Origin: Bacteroidia bacterium
GTDB lineage: Bacteria; Bacteroidota; Bacteroidia; JADZBD01
Length of the DNA: 64,000 nucleotides
Direction: 5' to 3'
Assembly (NCBI GenBank): GCA_020852255.1
Contig: JADZBD010000022.1
Coordinates: 24,761 to 88,760, forward strand
The position numbers and the translations under genes are program-made. Shown piece after piece: positions 9,142-18,620 of this stretch; positions within the stretch are counted from its first letter, which is position 1; each line of letters opens with the position of its first letter. The notes below the pieces were generated by a model. It was not told the DNA's origin, ran no database searches, and saw only the letters and a list, made by a program, of their open reading frames with translations.

Positions 9142-10095
9142 TTAGAAATCATTTGTAATCTGATTAGAGGCTTTTAGAAGAATTTCAAAAGCATTCTCTG
9201 CCATAAGATTTTCCTTATCAAGGGTAGGATTGATTTCCACCACTTCAAGGCACATCACCTTACGTGAACGCAGGAGATAATAGATGAGGTTTCCGGCTTC
9301 TTTCTCCGTGATGCCGTTCGGGGCCGGGGTACCGGTTCCTTTAGAGATTCCGCTGTCAATGGAATCAACATCAAAAGAAATATAGATCAGGTCGCACTGA
9401 TCCAGGTAATTGAGGGAGTCAATCGCTACCCTTTCCACCGCCTTACGACGGATTTCCGTTACGTTGAATACTCTGACTTTATTTCGTTTGATAATGGCAT
9501 CTTCCTGCATTTCGAAATCACGCAGGCCGATATACACCAGGTCAGAATAATTGATCTTGGGTTCTATTCCGCCGAGTTTTTTAAGGTTATTCCAAAACTC
9601 GATGGTATCCTCATCCGGCTTGTTCACGGCCAATTCCATATTATCCTCGGCCAGCAGGGCGGCGAGGGTCATTCCGTGCATGTTTCCGGAGGGAGTGGTA
9701 TAAGGAGAATGCAAATCTGCATGGGCATCTATCCAGATCACCCCGATACGCTTATCGGGAAACGCACACTTGATACCGGCTACCGTGCCGATGGCAGTGG
9801 AATGATCTCCACCCAAAACAATCGGAAAAAACTTCGGATCCTTCAGCGTCTTGGTCAATTCCCTGGCCACCTTATCGCAGACCGAGTAGACTCCCTTAAT
9901 CCTTTTAGCATAATCATGCACCACCGGTTCCAGTAAAAGGCGATTCTCGTGCGGAACTTCAACCGGGCGGTTCTTGCGGAAGAAGGAACTCCCGAAGTCC
10001 AATGCGGCAATCTTCACGGCATCCGGTCCCATGCTTGAACCGCGGGTTCCCGCTCCAATCTCTGATTTAACTTCAATAAGCCGAATGCTCTTCAT
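9142..10095 (-). CDS. Arginase (ureohydrolase family)
   Basis: 317-residue ureohydrolase. Metal-binding signatures are present: GGDHSTAIGT, WIDAHADLHSP and SFDVDSIDSG, followed by GTGTPAPNGIT. The segment SGNMHGMTLAALL resembles arginase rather than agmatinase, so L-arginine to ornithine plus urea is the best guess. It stands divergently from arginine decarboxylase, so an agmatinase role in polyamine synthesis is the main alternative. Manganese dependence is family knowledge. Confidence 0.88.
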   Translation of the reverse strand: MKSIRLIEVKSEIGAGTRGSSMGPDAVKIAALDFGSSFFRKNRPVEVPHENRLLLEPVVHDYAKRIKGVYSVCDKVARELTKTLKDPKFFPIVLGGDHSTAIGTVAGIKCAFPDKRIGVIWIDAHADLHSPYTTPSGNMHGMTLAALLAEDNMELAVNKPDEDTIEFWNNLKKLGGIEPKINYSDLVYIGLRDFEMQEDAIIKRNKVRVFNVTEIRRKAVERVAIDSLNYLDQCDLIYISFDVDSIDSGISKGTGTPAPNGITEKEAGNLIYYLLRSRKVMCLEVVEINPTLDKENLMAENAFEILLKASNQITNDF

Positions 10096-10098
10096 TTG

Positions 10099-10131
10099 TT
10101 TGATTCTGATGATCCAATTTACTTACATTTG
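10099..10131 (+). promoter_or_regulatory. Promoter for arginine decarboxylase
   Basis: TTTG (10099-10102) lies 21 bp before TACATTTG (10124-10131), close to the Bacteroidota -33/-7 arrangement, and gives a leader of roughly 60-70 nt before ATG 10200. Confidence 0.45.
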
Positions 10132-10199
10132 ATAAAATTTCCCTATCCGGGTGCATTACATTTACATTGTATCGACAATAATCTAATAATCAACTTGTT

Positions 10200-11597
10200 A
10201 TGAAGAACAAGTATTCCGATCTGATTGAACAAACTTTCCATTTTCCACAGGAGGGTTTCCGGGTGTCCGAAAACGAACTTTACTTCAATGAGATCCCCCT
10301 GATGGATATTATCAAGCAGTACGGTACGCCCTTGAAGATCACCTACCTTCCGAAGATTGGCGCTCAGATACAGAAAGCCAGAAAAATCTTCAAAGTCGCC
10401 ATGGCAAAAGCCGACTACAAAGGTACCTATACCTATTGTTATTGCACAAAGAGTTCCCATTTTTCTTTCATCCTGGAGGAGGTTTTAAAGAACGATGTGC
10501 ATATAGAAACCTCCTCAGCCTATGATATTCCGATAGTTAAGGAACTTTATAAAAAAGAAAAGATCAGCAAGGATCATTATATAGTGTGCAACGGATATAA
10601 GAGGGATGTATACCAGAAGTACATTACTGAGCTGGTAAATGAAGGATTCAGGAACCTTATACCTGTACTGGATAACAAGAACGAACTCAATTACTATAAT
10701 AAGCACCTGAAGCAGAAGTGCAAGCTGGGTATACGCATTGCATCCGAGGAGGAACCGTCTTTTGAGTTCTATACTTCCAGGCTCGGCATCCGCCACAAGG
10801 AAATCGTGGAGTTCTATAAAGACAAGATTGCAGGCAATCCCAAGTTCGAACTGAAGATGCTGCATTTCTTTATTAATACCGGAATAAAGGACTCGATCTA
10901 CTACTGGACGGAACTGGCAAAGTGCCTGCATGTATATGCGGAGCTCAAAAAGATTTGTCCTGAACTGGATTCACTAAATATTGGCGGTGGTCTTCCCATT
11001 CGCACTACCCTGGGCTTCGAGTACGATTACGAGTACATCATTGAGGAGATTATCTCCCAGATTAAAACGTTCTGTAAGCAACACAAAATCAAGGAACCCA
11101 ACATATTTACCGAATTCGGTTCCTTTACCGTGGGAGAAAGCGGCGCCGCGATTTATTCTGTAGTAGACCAGAAGCTGCAAAACGACAGGGAAATGTGGTA
11201 CATGATTGACTCCTCCTTCATCACTACCCTGCCTGACACCTGGGGCATTAATCAGCGTTTCATCCTTCTGGCCGTCAATCACTGGGATAAAGAATACCAC
11301 CGGGTGAACCTGGGCGGACTCACCTGCGACTCCATGGATTTCTATAATACTGAACCCCACTCGAATCAGGTTTTCCTTCCCCGTGTGGAACAGGATTCAA
11401 AAGTTCCTCTGTTTATAGGCTTTTTCCACACCGGTGCCTATCAGGAATCCCTCAGCGGATACGGCGGAATTCAGCACTGCCTCATCCCAGCCCCCAAACA
11501 TGTGCTCATTTCCAAAGACGAGAACGGAGAGCTTGTCACCCGCCTCTTTGCCAAGGAACAGAGCTATAAAAGCATGCTTAAAACGCTGGGATTCTGA
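10200..11597 (+). CDS. speA: Biosynthetic arginine decarboxylase (PLP fold III)
   Basis: 465 residues, the shorter Bacteroidota form of SpeA. It would convert arginine to agmatine for polyamine synthesis. Visible features: the PLP-lysine region YTYCYCTKSSHFSFILEE, the glycine-rich phosphate-binding stretch LNIGGGLPIRT, and a C-terminal beta domain with LGGLTCDSMDFY carrying the conserved Cys-Asp pair of fold III decarboxylases. Divergent from the arginase gene with a shared promoter region. Confidence 0.88.
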   Translation: MKNKYSDLIEQTFHFPQEGFRVSENELYFNEIPLMDIIKQYGTPLKITYLPKIGAQIQKARKIFKVAMAKADYKGTYTYCYCTKSSHFSFILEEVLKNDVHIETSSAYDIPIVKELYKKEKISKDHYIVCNGYKRDVYQKYITELVNEGFRNLIPVLDNKNELNYYNKHLKQKCKLGIRIASEEEPSFEFYTSRLGIRHKEIVEFYKDKIAGNPKFELKMLHFFINTGIKDSIYYWTELAKCLHVYAELKKICPELDSLNIGGGLPIRTTLGFEYDYEYIIEEIISQIKTFCKQHKIKEPNIFTEFGSFTVGESGAAIYSVVDQKLQNDREMWYMIDSSFITTLPDTWGINQRFILLAVNHWDKEYHRVNLGGLTCDSMDFYNTEPHSNQVFLPRVEQDSKVPLFIGFFHTGAYQESLSGYGGIQHCLIPAPKHVLISKDENGELVTRLFAKEQSYKSMLKTLGF

Positions 11598-11647
11598 ATA
11601 CAGATGTGGCAAAATAGTATATCTTTACACCTTTACTCTGAGAACCA

Positions 11648-12409
11648 ATGACTTCTGCGATTCCAACAGCAGAGAGCCAGCATCAGGACCCTGATAAAAA
11701 GAAAAAGCGCAAAAAGCGTTTCTTCTTCTTTTTCCTGCTTGCCGGTATAGGCATCGGACTTCTCCTTTATTTCTTTCGCGACCAGATACCCATGCTGGGG
11801 CATAAAAAGGAAGGAGTGGTAGAATACGATGTGACTTATCCTGACATCGAGGAGGGAAACATGATGGCTGCCGGGCTCCCCGACGAGGCCAAATATTACT
11901 TCAAGGGGAATAAAACCATCACCTCCCTCTCTGGTATGATGGGCATGATCGAGATCGGCTTCATCACCGACGAAGAAACAAAAACCGCAAAACAGTCGTT
12001 GGTTGTTTTTACTAATAAATACGTAGCCGAATTGAATGAGGGCGGTGTGAATAAAATGAATGCCGGATTCGTCAAAGAGATTCAGCTGGTGGAGGGTGAG
12101 ACAAAAAAGATTGCCGACCTGAAGTGCAACAAAGCCAAAGCCATCCTGGAGAATGGCAAGGAAATTGATATTTGGTATACAACTGAGATCGGAAATCCGG
12201 GAGTAAACTGGAGCAATCCCTACAGCCAGATCAAAGGTGTATTGATGGAATTTGAAATTGAAAAATATGGTATCGCCATGAAACTGGTGGCCAAAAAAGT
12301 GCTGAAAGATCCTGTACCGGATGAACAATTCTCTGTACCCGGCGATTACAAGAAAATGCCGATTGAGGAACTGGAGAACATCATGAAAACACTGAATCCC
12401 GTAAAATAA
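11648..12409 (+). CDS. Single-pass membrane protein with DUF4412-like outer domain
   Basis: 253 residues. A lysine-rich cytoplasmic start is followed by one membrane segment (FFFFFLLAGIGIGLLLYFF, near 26-45). The rest is an extracytoplasmic domain beginning GVVEYDVTYPD and ending DEQFSVPGDYKKM. Its outline matches the next gene (GCITYAMEMPN to DSRFDIPEGYTLT), so the two are diverged paralogues in an operon with 5 bp between them. Function unknown. Confidence 0.75.
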   Translation: MTSAIPTAESQHQDPDKKKKRKKRFFFFFLLAGIGIGLLLYFFRDQIPMLGHKKEGVVEYDVTYPDIEEGNMMAAGLPDEAKYYFKGNKTITSLSGMMGMIEIGFITDEETKTAKQSLVVFTNKYVAELNEGGVNKMNAGFVKEIQLVEGETKKIADLKCNKAKAILENGKEIDIWYTTEIGNPGVNWSNPYSQIKGVLMEFEIEKYGIAMKLVAKKVLKDPVPDEQFSVPGDYKKMPIEELENIMKTLNPVK

Positions 12410-12414
12410 AACAC

Positions 12415-13080
12415 ATGAAACGACTATTCTTCTGCGCCATCGCGCTCCTTTCGCTTGCTTCCTTTGCACAGGAAGGCTGCATCACCTACGCCATGGAAAT
12501 GCCCAACCTTCCCCCGGAAGCACAGGCCATGGTAGCAGGAATGGAAACCAAAACCTGGTTTAAAGGCGATCTGTCGCGCACCGAGGTAACATCTCCTTTC
12601 TCCAGCCAGATTGTGATCGCCAACAAAAAAACCGGCGAAACAGTGACGCTCATCGACATGATGGGACAGAAATACATGATCAAGGAAAAGGACGAAGACA
12701 AGGAAAAAGATAAAAATGTGAAGACCGATGTGAAGGTAAAACAGCTGAACGACAAGAAAGTGATTGCCGGTTACAATTGCCAGAATGCCGAGGTAACCAT
12801 GAAAGTGAAAGGCGACGACGGCAAGGAAAAAGAAGTGGTGGCCATTGTTTGGTACACCAAGGAAATCAAGTTCGCAGCCAACGGCTATGAAGGAACTTTC
12901 AAAGGCCTGGGCGGCGTTCCCATGGAATATGAGATGGATCGCGATGGCCAGAAAATCAAATTTACCTGCAAATCCTACTCCCAGGATGCCGTTGCCGACA
13001 GCCGGTTCGATATCCCTGAAGGATACACCCTCACTACCCGTGAAGAACTCATGAAGATGATGGGTGGCATGGGCAAATAA
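12415..13080 (+). CDS. Secreted DUF4412-like protein
   Basis: 221 residues with a clear signal peptide (MKRLFFCAIALLSLASFAQ). The mature part has ETKTWFKGDLSRTEV, IAGYNCQNAEVTMK and DSRFDIPEGYTL, the pattern of DUF4412 proteins common in Bacteroidota periplasm. They have no established biochemical role. Rich in Lys/Asp repeats around residues 84-105. Confidence 0.8.
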   Translation: MKRLFFCAIALLSLASFAQEGCITYAMEMPNLPPEAQAMVAGMETKTWFKGDLSRTEVTSPFSSQIVIANKKTGETVTLIDMMGQKYMIKEKDEDKEKDKNVKTDVKVKQLNDKKVIAGYNCQNAEVTMKVKGDDGKEKEVVAIVWYTKEIKFAANGYEGTFKGLGGVPMEYEMDRDGQKIKFTCKSYSQDAVADSRFDIPEGYTLTTREELMKMMGGMGK

Positions 13081-13240
13081 CCTCGGCCTTCCGGCAGAGG
13101 CGGGTAAGAGGCCGAAGCCGGATGCGGTGAGAAAGCCCCCCACGATATCAACATCCTCGGGTTAATAACCTGAAACCCAGCGGGGCGAGTTCCCGTATCA
13201 GGGTCTTTACCTTTGATTGGAATACCCCTATCCTTTCAAC
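13081..13240. other. Intergenic region with weak stem-loop
   Basis: Arms TCGGCCT (13083-13089) and AGGCCGA (13109-13115) can pair across a 19-nt loop just after the DUF4412 stop. No T-run follows, so terminator function is doubtful. The right end carries the ftsK promoter. Confidence 0.3.
13208..13215 (+). promoter_or_regulatory. Bacteroidota -7 box upstream of ftsK
   Basis: TACCTTTG matches TAnnTTTG. It overlaps an alternative TTG start at 13217, which argues for the downstream ATG 13241 as the true start of ftsK. Confidence 0.45.
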
Positions 13241-15928
13241 ATGGAGGACCTCGAAGAAATTAAGCCCCGGCTACGCAATACGTTTCGCGACCGGCACGAC
13301 ATCGAAGAAGATGAAGTGCGGGAGGAAATCCCGGTAAAAAAGCCGCGAAAAAAGAAACTCTCACAAAAGCCCATTCTCGATGAACGGGAGGAGGAAGTAA
13401 TAGAAGCAGACGAGGAAGAGGAAGAAGAGATTGCACCCAGATTAAAAAATACCCGCAATGAACCACGGGATAAGAAAAACGAGGATAAACCGAAAAAGAA
13501 ACGGGCAAAAAAAGGTTCCTTCGCTGAATTCATACTGCCTGTAAAAGATTTTTTTGCCAGCGAAAAGGTTCACAAAATCGCCGGACTCTTTCTGCTCCTT
13601 TCATCGGTGTACCTCACCATTGCGTTTGTTTCTTTCTTTTTTACATGGACAGTAGATCAGGACAAGGTGATGGGATCCTGGGCGGATCTGTTTTCCAGCG
13701 ACGAATCCGCTGCCAACTGGCTGGGCAAGCTGGGGGCGGTGATTTCCCACTCTTTCATTCACGCCGGCTTTGGAATTGCGGCACTTGCCTTTCCGCTGGT
13801 GGCGCTGGTGCTTGGCATACGCATTCTGATGAAGGTAGAACTGCTTCCGTTGGCACGCACTTTAAAGTGGTCGGTGTTCGGGCTTTTATTCCTTTCCTGT
13901 GCGCTGGGATATCTGTTCCATGATAAATGGTTTTATCTGGGCGGAACCTTTGGTTTTCATCTCTCCGAATGGCTGAACCGCTCTTTGGGCGCTGTGGGAA
14001 CCGGTGCACTGCTCGCCTTCACTTTCCTCACCTTTCTTGTTGTGAACTTCAATATTTCCTTTGAATTCTTCCGGAAACCGGAACCCATACCGCCTGTAAA
14101 CGAAGCCAGCCTGCAGAATGTGCTGCTGCGTACCGAAATGAAAGAAGAGTACTCGCCGCAGGTGGAAGTGACCCTCAACAGAGAAGAAACCCCTCCGCCT
14201 CCGGAGGTAACTGAAATAATTGCTCCTGCAGAAACAGAAAATACCATTGAGCCGGTACCCGACGAGGTTAAGCCGGTAGATCCTCCCCTGCTTCACTCCA
14301 TCAGTTTGGGTGAAGAGAACGTGATGCTCACGGTAGAGCAAAATGAATTCAAAGACGAATCCGACGAAGATTATTCCAAAAAGGCCGAAGAACTGGTAGC
14401 ACAGTTTGGCGAATATGATCCCACCCTGGAGCTCGGCGAATACCGTTTCCCCGGCGTGGATCTGCTCACTACCTACGAATCGTCGCAGGATGCCGTGAGC
14501 GAGGAAGAGCTCAACGCCAATGCGAAACGCATTGTGCAAACACTGAAAGATTACGGTATCGAGATCGAAAAGATCAAAGCCACAATCGGTCCCACCATCA
14601 CCCTTTACGAGATCGTTCCCAAAGCCGGTGTGCGTATCTCGAAGATCAAATCGCTGGAGAATGATATTGCGCTTTCACTTGCAGCTTTAGGTATCCGCAT
14701 TATCGCTCCTATTCCGGGAAAAGGAACCATCGGCATTGAAGTGCCGAACCTTCACCCGGAAATGGTACCCGCACGTACGGTGCTGGGATCAGAGAAATTT
14801 CAGAGCTCCCATATGGATCTGCCGCTGGCGCTGGGACGAACCATTGCCAACGAAACATTCATCGCCGATCTGGCTAAGATGCCGCATCTTCTTATCGCAG
14901 GCGCTACAGGCCAGGGTAAATCAGTGGGAGTAAATATGATTCTCTCGTCGCTGATCTACAAAAAGCATCCTTCGCAGCTTAAGCTCGTGCTGATTGATCC
15001 CAAAAAAGTAGAACTCACGCTGTACAACAAGATAGAGCGGCATTTTCTCGCAAAGCTTCCCGATGCAGAAAAGCCGATTATCACCGACAGCAAGAAAGTC
15101 ATCAACACGCTGAATTCACTGGTGATAGAAATGGAAGCGAGGTATGAACTGCTGGAGATGGTGGGACTCAGAAACATTAAGGAATACAACGCAGAGTTTG
15201 TGAAACGCAAACTCAATCCGAATAACGGGCACAAGTTTCTCCCGTACATCGTAGTGGTGATTGACGAGTTTGCCGATTTCATTACGGAAGCCGGCAAGGA
15301 AGTGGAGATACCCATCGCCCGGCTCGCGCAGAAAGCACGCGCCGTGGGCATTCACCTCATCATTGCCACACAGCGTCCGAGCGTAGACGTAATAACCGGA
15401 ACCATCAAGGCCAATTTCCCGGCCCGCATTGCCTTCCGTGTAACCTCAAAGATCGACTCCCGAACGATCCTCGATCAGGGAGGCGCGGATCAGCTTATCG
15501 GGAAAGGCGACATGTTGCTAAGTACCGGCAGCGATCTCATACGCCTGCAGTGTGCCTTTATTGATACCCCTGAAGTTGCCCGCATTACGGACTTTATAGG
15601 TTCTCAGAAAGGTTTCTCCACCGCGCACATCTTACCGGAGTATGTAGGAGAAGACGAAGGAGGAGGAGGAGTCAGTGTGGATGCGGCCGACCGCGATCCT
15701 TTGTTTGAAGAAGCCGCCCGGATCATTGTAACGCACCAGCAGGGCTCAGCATCCTTATTGCAGCGTAAGCTCCAGCTCGGCTATAACCGGGCCGGGAGGA
15801 TAGTGGATCAGCTTGAAAATGCGGGAGTTATAGGGCCGTTCAAGGGCTCAAAAGCCCGTGAGGTCCTGATCAAAGATGTTCTAACTTTGGAACAGTTTTT
15901 GAAAAAAGGGGATGACACTCCACAATAA
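13241..15928 (+). CDS. ftsK: DNA translocase FtsK/SpoIIIE
   Basis: About 895 residues. Order: acidic/Lys-rich N-terminal tail, four membrane segments (roughly residues 110-280), a charged linker, then the motor. The motor shows LGRTIANETFIADLAKMPHL, Walker A GATGQGKSVGVN, Walker B region VVVIDEFADFI and ATQRPSVDVITG. The C-terminal winged-helix gamma domain (DPLFEEAARIIVTHQQGSAS to GPFKGSKAREVL) normally reads KOPS. It would pump chromosome ends through the septum and activate Xer recombination at dif. lolA follows 6 bp downstream. Confidence 0.96.
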   Translation: MEDLEEIKPRLRNTFRDRHDIEEDEVREEIPVKKPRKKKLSQKPILDEREEEVIEADEEEEEEIAPRLKNTRNEPRDKKNEDKPKKKRAKKGSFAEFILPVKDFFASEKVHKIAGLFLLLSSVYLTIAFVSFFFTWTVDQDKVMGSWADLFSSDESAANWLGKLGAVISHSFIHAGFGIAALAFPLVALVLGIRILMKVELLPLARTLKWSVFGLLFLSCALGYLFHDKWFYLGGTFGFHLSEWLNRSLGAVGTGALLAFTFLTFLVVNFNISFEFFRKPEPIPPVNEASLQNVLLRTEMKEEYSPQVEVTLNREETPPPPEVTEIIAPAETENTIEPVPDEVKPVDPPLLHSISLGEENVMLTVEQNEFKDESDEDYSKKAEELVAQFGEYDPTLELGEYRFPGVDLLTTYESSQDAVSEEELNANAKRIVQTLKDYGIEIEKIKATIGPTITLYEIVPKAGVRISKIKSLENDIALSLAALGIRIIAPIPGKGTIGIEVPNLHPEMVPARTVLGSEKFQSSHMDLPLALGRTIANETFIADLAKMPHLLIAGATGQGKSVGVNMILSSLIYKKHPSQLKLVLIDPKKVELTLYNKIERHFLAKLPDAEKPIITDSKKVINTLNSLVIEMEARYELLEMVGLRNIKEYNAEFVKRKLNPNNGHKFLPYIVVVIDEFADFITEAGKEVEIPIARLAQKARAVGIHLIIATQRPSVDVITGTIKANFPARIAFRVTSKIDSRTILDQGGADQLIGKGDMLLSTGSDLIRLQCAFIDTPEVARITDFIGSQKGFSTAHILPEYVGEDEGGGGVSVDAADRDPLFEEAARIIVTHQQGSASLLQRKLQLGYNRAGRIVDQLENAGVIGPFKGSKAREVLIKDVLTLEQFLKKGDDTPQ

Positions 15929-15934
15929 AGAAGT

Positions 15935-16609
15935 ATGAAGCACATTCTTTTCATTCTCTGTTTCGGTCTGGGGGCCGGGATCAGCGCACAGCAACCAAAG
16001 GAACCTGTTGATACCAAGGCGAAGGCCATTCTCGATGAATTAAGTGCCAAAACAAAAGCCTGCGGAGCGATCAAAGCGGAATTTCTGATCGAAAATTTTG
16101 GAACGGATAAAAAGCTGAAAGAGTCGAACACCGGTAAACTGACTTCAAAGGGGCAGAAGTACATTGTGGAGTTCAAGGGACAGAAGATCGTGTGTGATTC
16201 TAAGACACAATGGACCATTATAGACGAGAGCAAGGAGGTTCAGGTGAACGACGCGCCCGACGGAAAATCAGCAGATCAGATTAATCCCACCAATATTTTC
16301 ACCATCTATGAGAAGAACTTTAAGTATAAGTTTGAAAAAGAAGAAACGGTGAACGGAACGCTGATGCAGGTAATCAATTTGTATCCGTTATCGCCCGGAA
16401 AAAAAGCCTATCACACGATTAAGCTCTACATCGACAAAACAAAAAAGCAGGTAGCCATGCTGAAGATCATGAACAAAGACGCTACCAGCAGTACGATCAC
16501 GGTCAAATCTTTCTCCTGTTACACAGAACCCAACGACGCGCAGTTCACTGTTACAAAAAAGGAATATCCCTCCCCTCCCTGGGAGTGGATAGATCTGAAG
16601 GAGAACTGA
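15935..16609 (+). CDS. lolA: Outer-membrane lipoprotein carrier LolA-like
   Basis: 224 residues with signal peptide (MKHILFILCFGLGAGISAQ). The mature part, starting with AKAILDELSAKTKACGAIKAE and continuing with GKLTSKGQKYIVEFKGQKIVCDSKTQWT, follows the LolA fold, which shuttles lipoproteins across the periplasm. The position right after ftsK is common in Bacteroidota. The LolA assignment rests on pattern recognition at low sequence identity. Confidence 0.82.
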   Translation: MKHILFILCFGLGAGISAQQPKEPVDTKAKAILDELSAKTKACGAIKAEFLIENFGTDKKLKESNTGKLTSKGQKYIVEFKGQKIVCDSKTQWTIIDESKEVQVNDAPDGKSADQINPTNIFTIYEKNFKYKFEKEETVNGTLMQVINLYPLSPGKKAYHTIKLYIDKTKKQVAMLKIMNKDATSSTITVKSFSCYTEPNDAQFTVTKKEYPSPPWEWIDLKEN

Positions 16610-16966
16610 TCTTCCGGTTTCCCTTTTAATTGAGCAATACACCTATCGGGGATTTTCCCGAATTTTCGTATACTGGATAAAGATTCCGGATGCATTTGGG
16701 GTCGGATCACTTACAAACTAGCTTTTCTGAAACGAAAACTACCTTAGAAGGAAGGCTGAAGAAAAGACCCAAACATCCGAGTGCCGGCACCGGTCGCTCC
16801 GCCGGGGCGGCATTGCGGAAGGCTGAGATGATCGCGCAGCGGAAGGCAGGCCCGGCGCGTTTGCGATCATCGCAGGGTATTGGAGCGGCCGATTCTTTTG
16901 GATACTTTTCTTGTAAAGAAAAGTATCGTATAAAATCATTAAATTAGCCTAAGCAATCCCAACACC
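16610..16966. repeat. Gene-free stretch with perfect hairpin; candidate intergenic repeat
   Basis: 357 bp without a convincing gene. It contains an exact 11-bp inverted repeat, ATACTTTTCTT (16902-16912) and AAGAAAAGTAT (16916-16926), with a GTA loop. Upstream is a G+C-rich tract (about 16780-16885) with CGCTCCGCCGGGGCGG. An in-frame 85-codon stretch overlaps it but has low-complexity, non-protein-like composition. It may be a REP-like repeat family bordering the RHS locus; copy number cannot be judged here. Confidence 0.45.
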
Positions 16967-18046
16967 TTGCGCTCCCAAACTACCAACTCTTCAAACCCAA
17001 ACCGGAACCTAAGGCCGGAGGCCACGGCGTTCGGTAGTCTGCTCCCAGGCAGAACCTACTCTTCCAATACGTATAAGTACGGCTTCAATGGCAAGGAGGG
17101 AGATAACGAGATTAAAGGCTCCACTGGAACTAGTTATGATTATGGTGCAAGGATGTATGACCCACGATTAGGCAGATTCATGAGTTGCGATGCTTACACA
17201 ACATACTATACCGAGCTAACGCCCTACCAATTCGCTGGGAACAGCCCCATTGTATTTAAAGATAATGGTGGCAACACTATCACAATATACTACGATAGTG
17301 GAAAACGAAATAAAGATGGCAGCATCATCTTTACTCCTTACGAGTATGGTTCCGGCTTGCCTTTGCCTGATAACCAAAGTGTACGAGACGCGGTCGAGCA
17401 AATTGATTATTTGATCAACAATTCTCCATTCGCCATAAATTTCGTTCAAGCACTTCACGAATCGAAGATTTTTTCTTGGGGAGTAACTCTTTATACACCG
17501 GAGCAAATCCTTGAAGATCAAAAATCAGATAGGCTAATTAAGGGTGTTGTAACGATCGGAATGGTAAACCACAAAAGCGGCTCCGCCTCAACGAGTTATA
17601 GTACCCGCATTGGCGTACGAACAACTGAGGGTGGCATGCAAAGCCCTGTCAATAATTTGTATCACGAAGCATTTCATGCATATCTATTGCAGTTATACAC
17701 CTCGATGCTTAATGAGGTATGGAAAAAGGCTTCGACCATGTCGCCATCAGAATACAAGAAGGAGTGGGACAAAGTTTATGGTCAGATCACTGCTGTGCAA
17801 CAATATTTTAATACCTCTCGAACTGACAACTATGACAATAACGAAGAATTTTGGGCTGTTCAGTTTGAAAATCTTCTAGCGAAACAGATGGGGGAAAGTC
17901 AGAGATCCGATCATCGAGGTTCATTTGTAATAATGGATGGCCCATTCTCAGTAAAAGAAGCTAAGAAAGCAGAAGGTGGAACAGCGAATGGTGGTAAAAC
18001 TGAGGGCGACAAAAAGCCTCAGAAGCAACATGCACCAAGACATTAA
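16967..18046 (+). CDS. Orphan RHS core with predicted metallopeptidase tip
   Basis: C-terminal piece of an RHS/YD-repeat protein without its long repeat body. Core motifs: AFGSLLPGRTY, YKYGFNGKEGDNEIKG, YDYGARMYDPRLGRFMS and TPYQFAGNSP. The variable tip carries LYHEAFHAYLLQ (an HExxH zincin motif) and a later NEEFWAVQFEN that could supply the third ligand, suggesting a protease toxin. A TTG start at 16967 is the only obvious one, so it may be a displaced tip cassette or a decayed gene end. The next gene could be its immunity partner. Confidence 0.65.
   Translation: MRSQTTNSSNPNRNLRPEATAFGSLLPGRTYSSNTYKYGFNGKEGDNEIKGSTGTSYDYGARMYDPRLGRFMSCDAYTTYYTELTPYQFAGNSPIVFKDNGGNTITIYYDSGKRNKDGSIIFTPYEYGSGLPLPDNQSVRDAVEQIDYLINNSPFAINFVQALHESKIFSWGVTLYTPEQILEDQKSDRLIKGVVTIGMVNHKSGSASTSYSTRIGVRTTEGGMQSPVNNLYHEAFHAYLLQLYTSMLNEVWKKASTMSPSEYKKEWDKVYGQITAVQQYFNTSRTDNYDNNEEFWAVQFENLLAKQMGESQRSDHRGSFVIMDGPFSVKEAKKAEGGTANGGKTEGDKKPQKQHAPRH
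17027..17042 (+). repeat. 16-bp direct repeat, left copy
   Basis: GCGTTCGGTAGTCTGC, identical to 53627-53642, 36.6 kb away. Both copies encode AFGSL of an RHS-like reading frame. They may mark a duplicated target, a recombination site or merely homologous RHS sequence. Confidence 0.6.
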
Positions 18047-18060
18047 ATTTTCGTAACTTC

Positions 18061-18585
18061 ATGAGAAAGTTTTGCATGAATACATTTCGTTTGGTTTCTT
18101 TTTGCATAAGCTCCCTGATCCTTCAGAGTTTGACGTGCTCAGATGAGGATAGTCGCCCTCTTAAAACAAAACAAGCCTCAATTACATATGTCTCGTTTAA
18201 TCTAAGGATAGAGCTCGATAAAATTACACGAACTGAAATACGACAGAATTCGGAAATCCAACCCAAAATGATTGGTGATAAGGTGCTGTTACAAAAAATT
18301 GATTCAATCATCCCCCTTATTGTTAATGCCAAGAATAATTCTAACCCGTTAGACTCGGTTGTCTCAGAACCCGACTTTCGAATTTGGCTTAGAATGGATG
18401 GAAGAGACTATTACTATATTTCTTCGCAGCAATTTGTAGAAGGTAGTCTCGTTTATAAAAATGACTTTGGATTACTGGACTTAATTAAGAAATCGATTGT
18501 GCCTTATTCAGGCCCCAATGCGCCCATTGACTCTTCAGGTTTTTATGGGCCGAATAACCCACCGCCACCAACAAATGAAAAATAA
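18061..18585 (+). CDS. Putative lipoprotein, possible immunity protein for the RHS tip
   Basis: 174 residues. A signal-like hydrophobic start ends in LQSLTC, a plausible lipobox. No known domain recognised; it ends in a Pro-rich tail. It lies 14 bp after the RHS tip, where cognate immunity proteins usually sit, and its low G+C matches that gene. The immunity role is inferred from position only. Confidence 0.5.
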   Translation: MRKFCMNTFRLVSFCISSLILQSLTCSDEDSRPLKTKQASITYVSFNLRIELDKITRTEIRQNSEIQPKMIGDKVLLQKIDSIIPLIVNAKNNSNPLDSVVSEPDFRIWLRMDGRDYYYISSQQFVEGSLVYKNDFGLLDLIKKSIVPYSGPNAPIDSSGFYGPNNPPPPTNEK

Positions 18586-18620
18586 TTTTTTCATTTGCCG
18601 CAACTTCCGTTCTCCAAATG

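Noticed and set aside
11633..12469. Long leftward frame opposite the DUF4412-like gene
   Set aside because: It is antisense to a gene with a clear membrane segment and conserved paralogue; it is Phe/His-rich, as expected for a shadow of a Lys/Glu-rich gene.
13083..13115. Rho-independent terminator after the DUF4412 gene
   Set aside because: The stem is only 7 bp with a 19-nt loop and no T-run follows; kept only as a weak stem-loop.
16690..16947. 85-codon open frame upstream of the left RHS gene
   Set aside because: Composition is low-complexity and basic, it spans the G+C-rich tract and the perfect hairpin, and no start-site signals precede it. Treated as a non-coding repeat.
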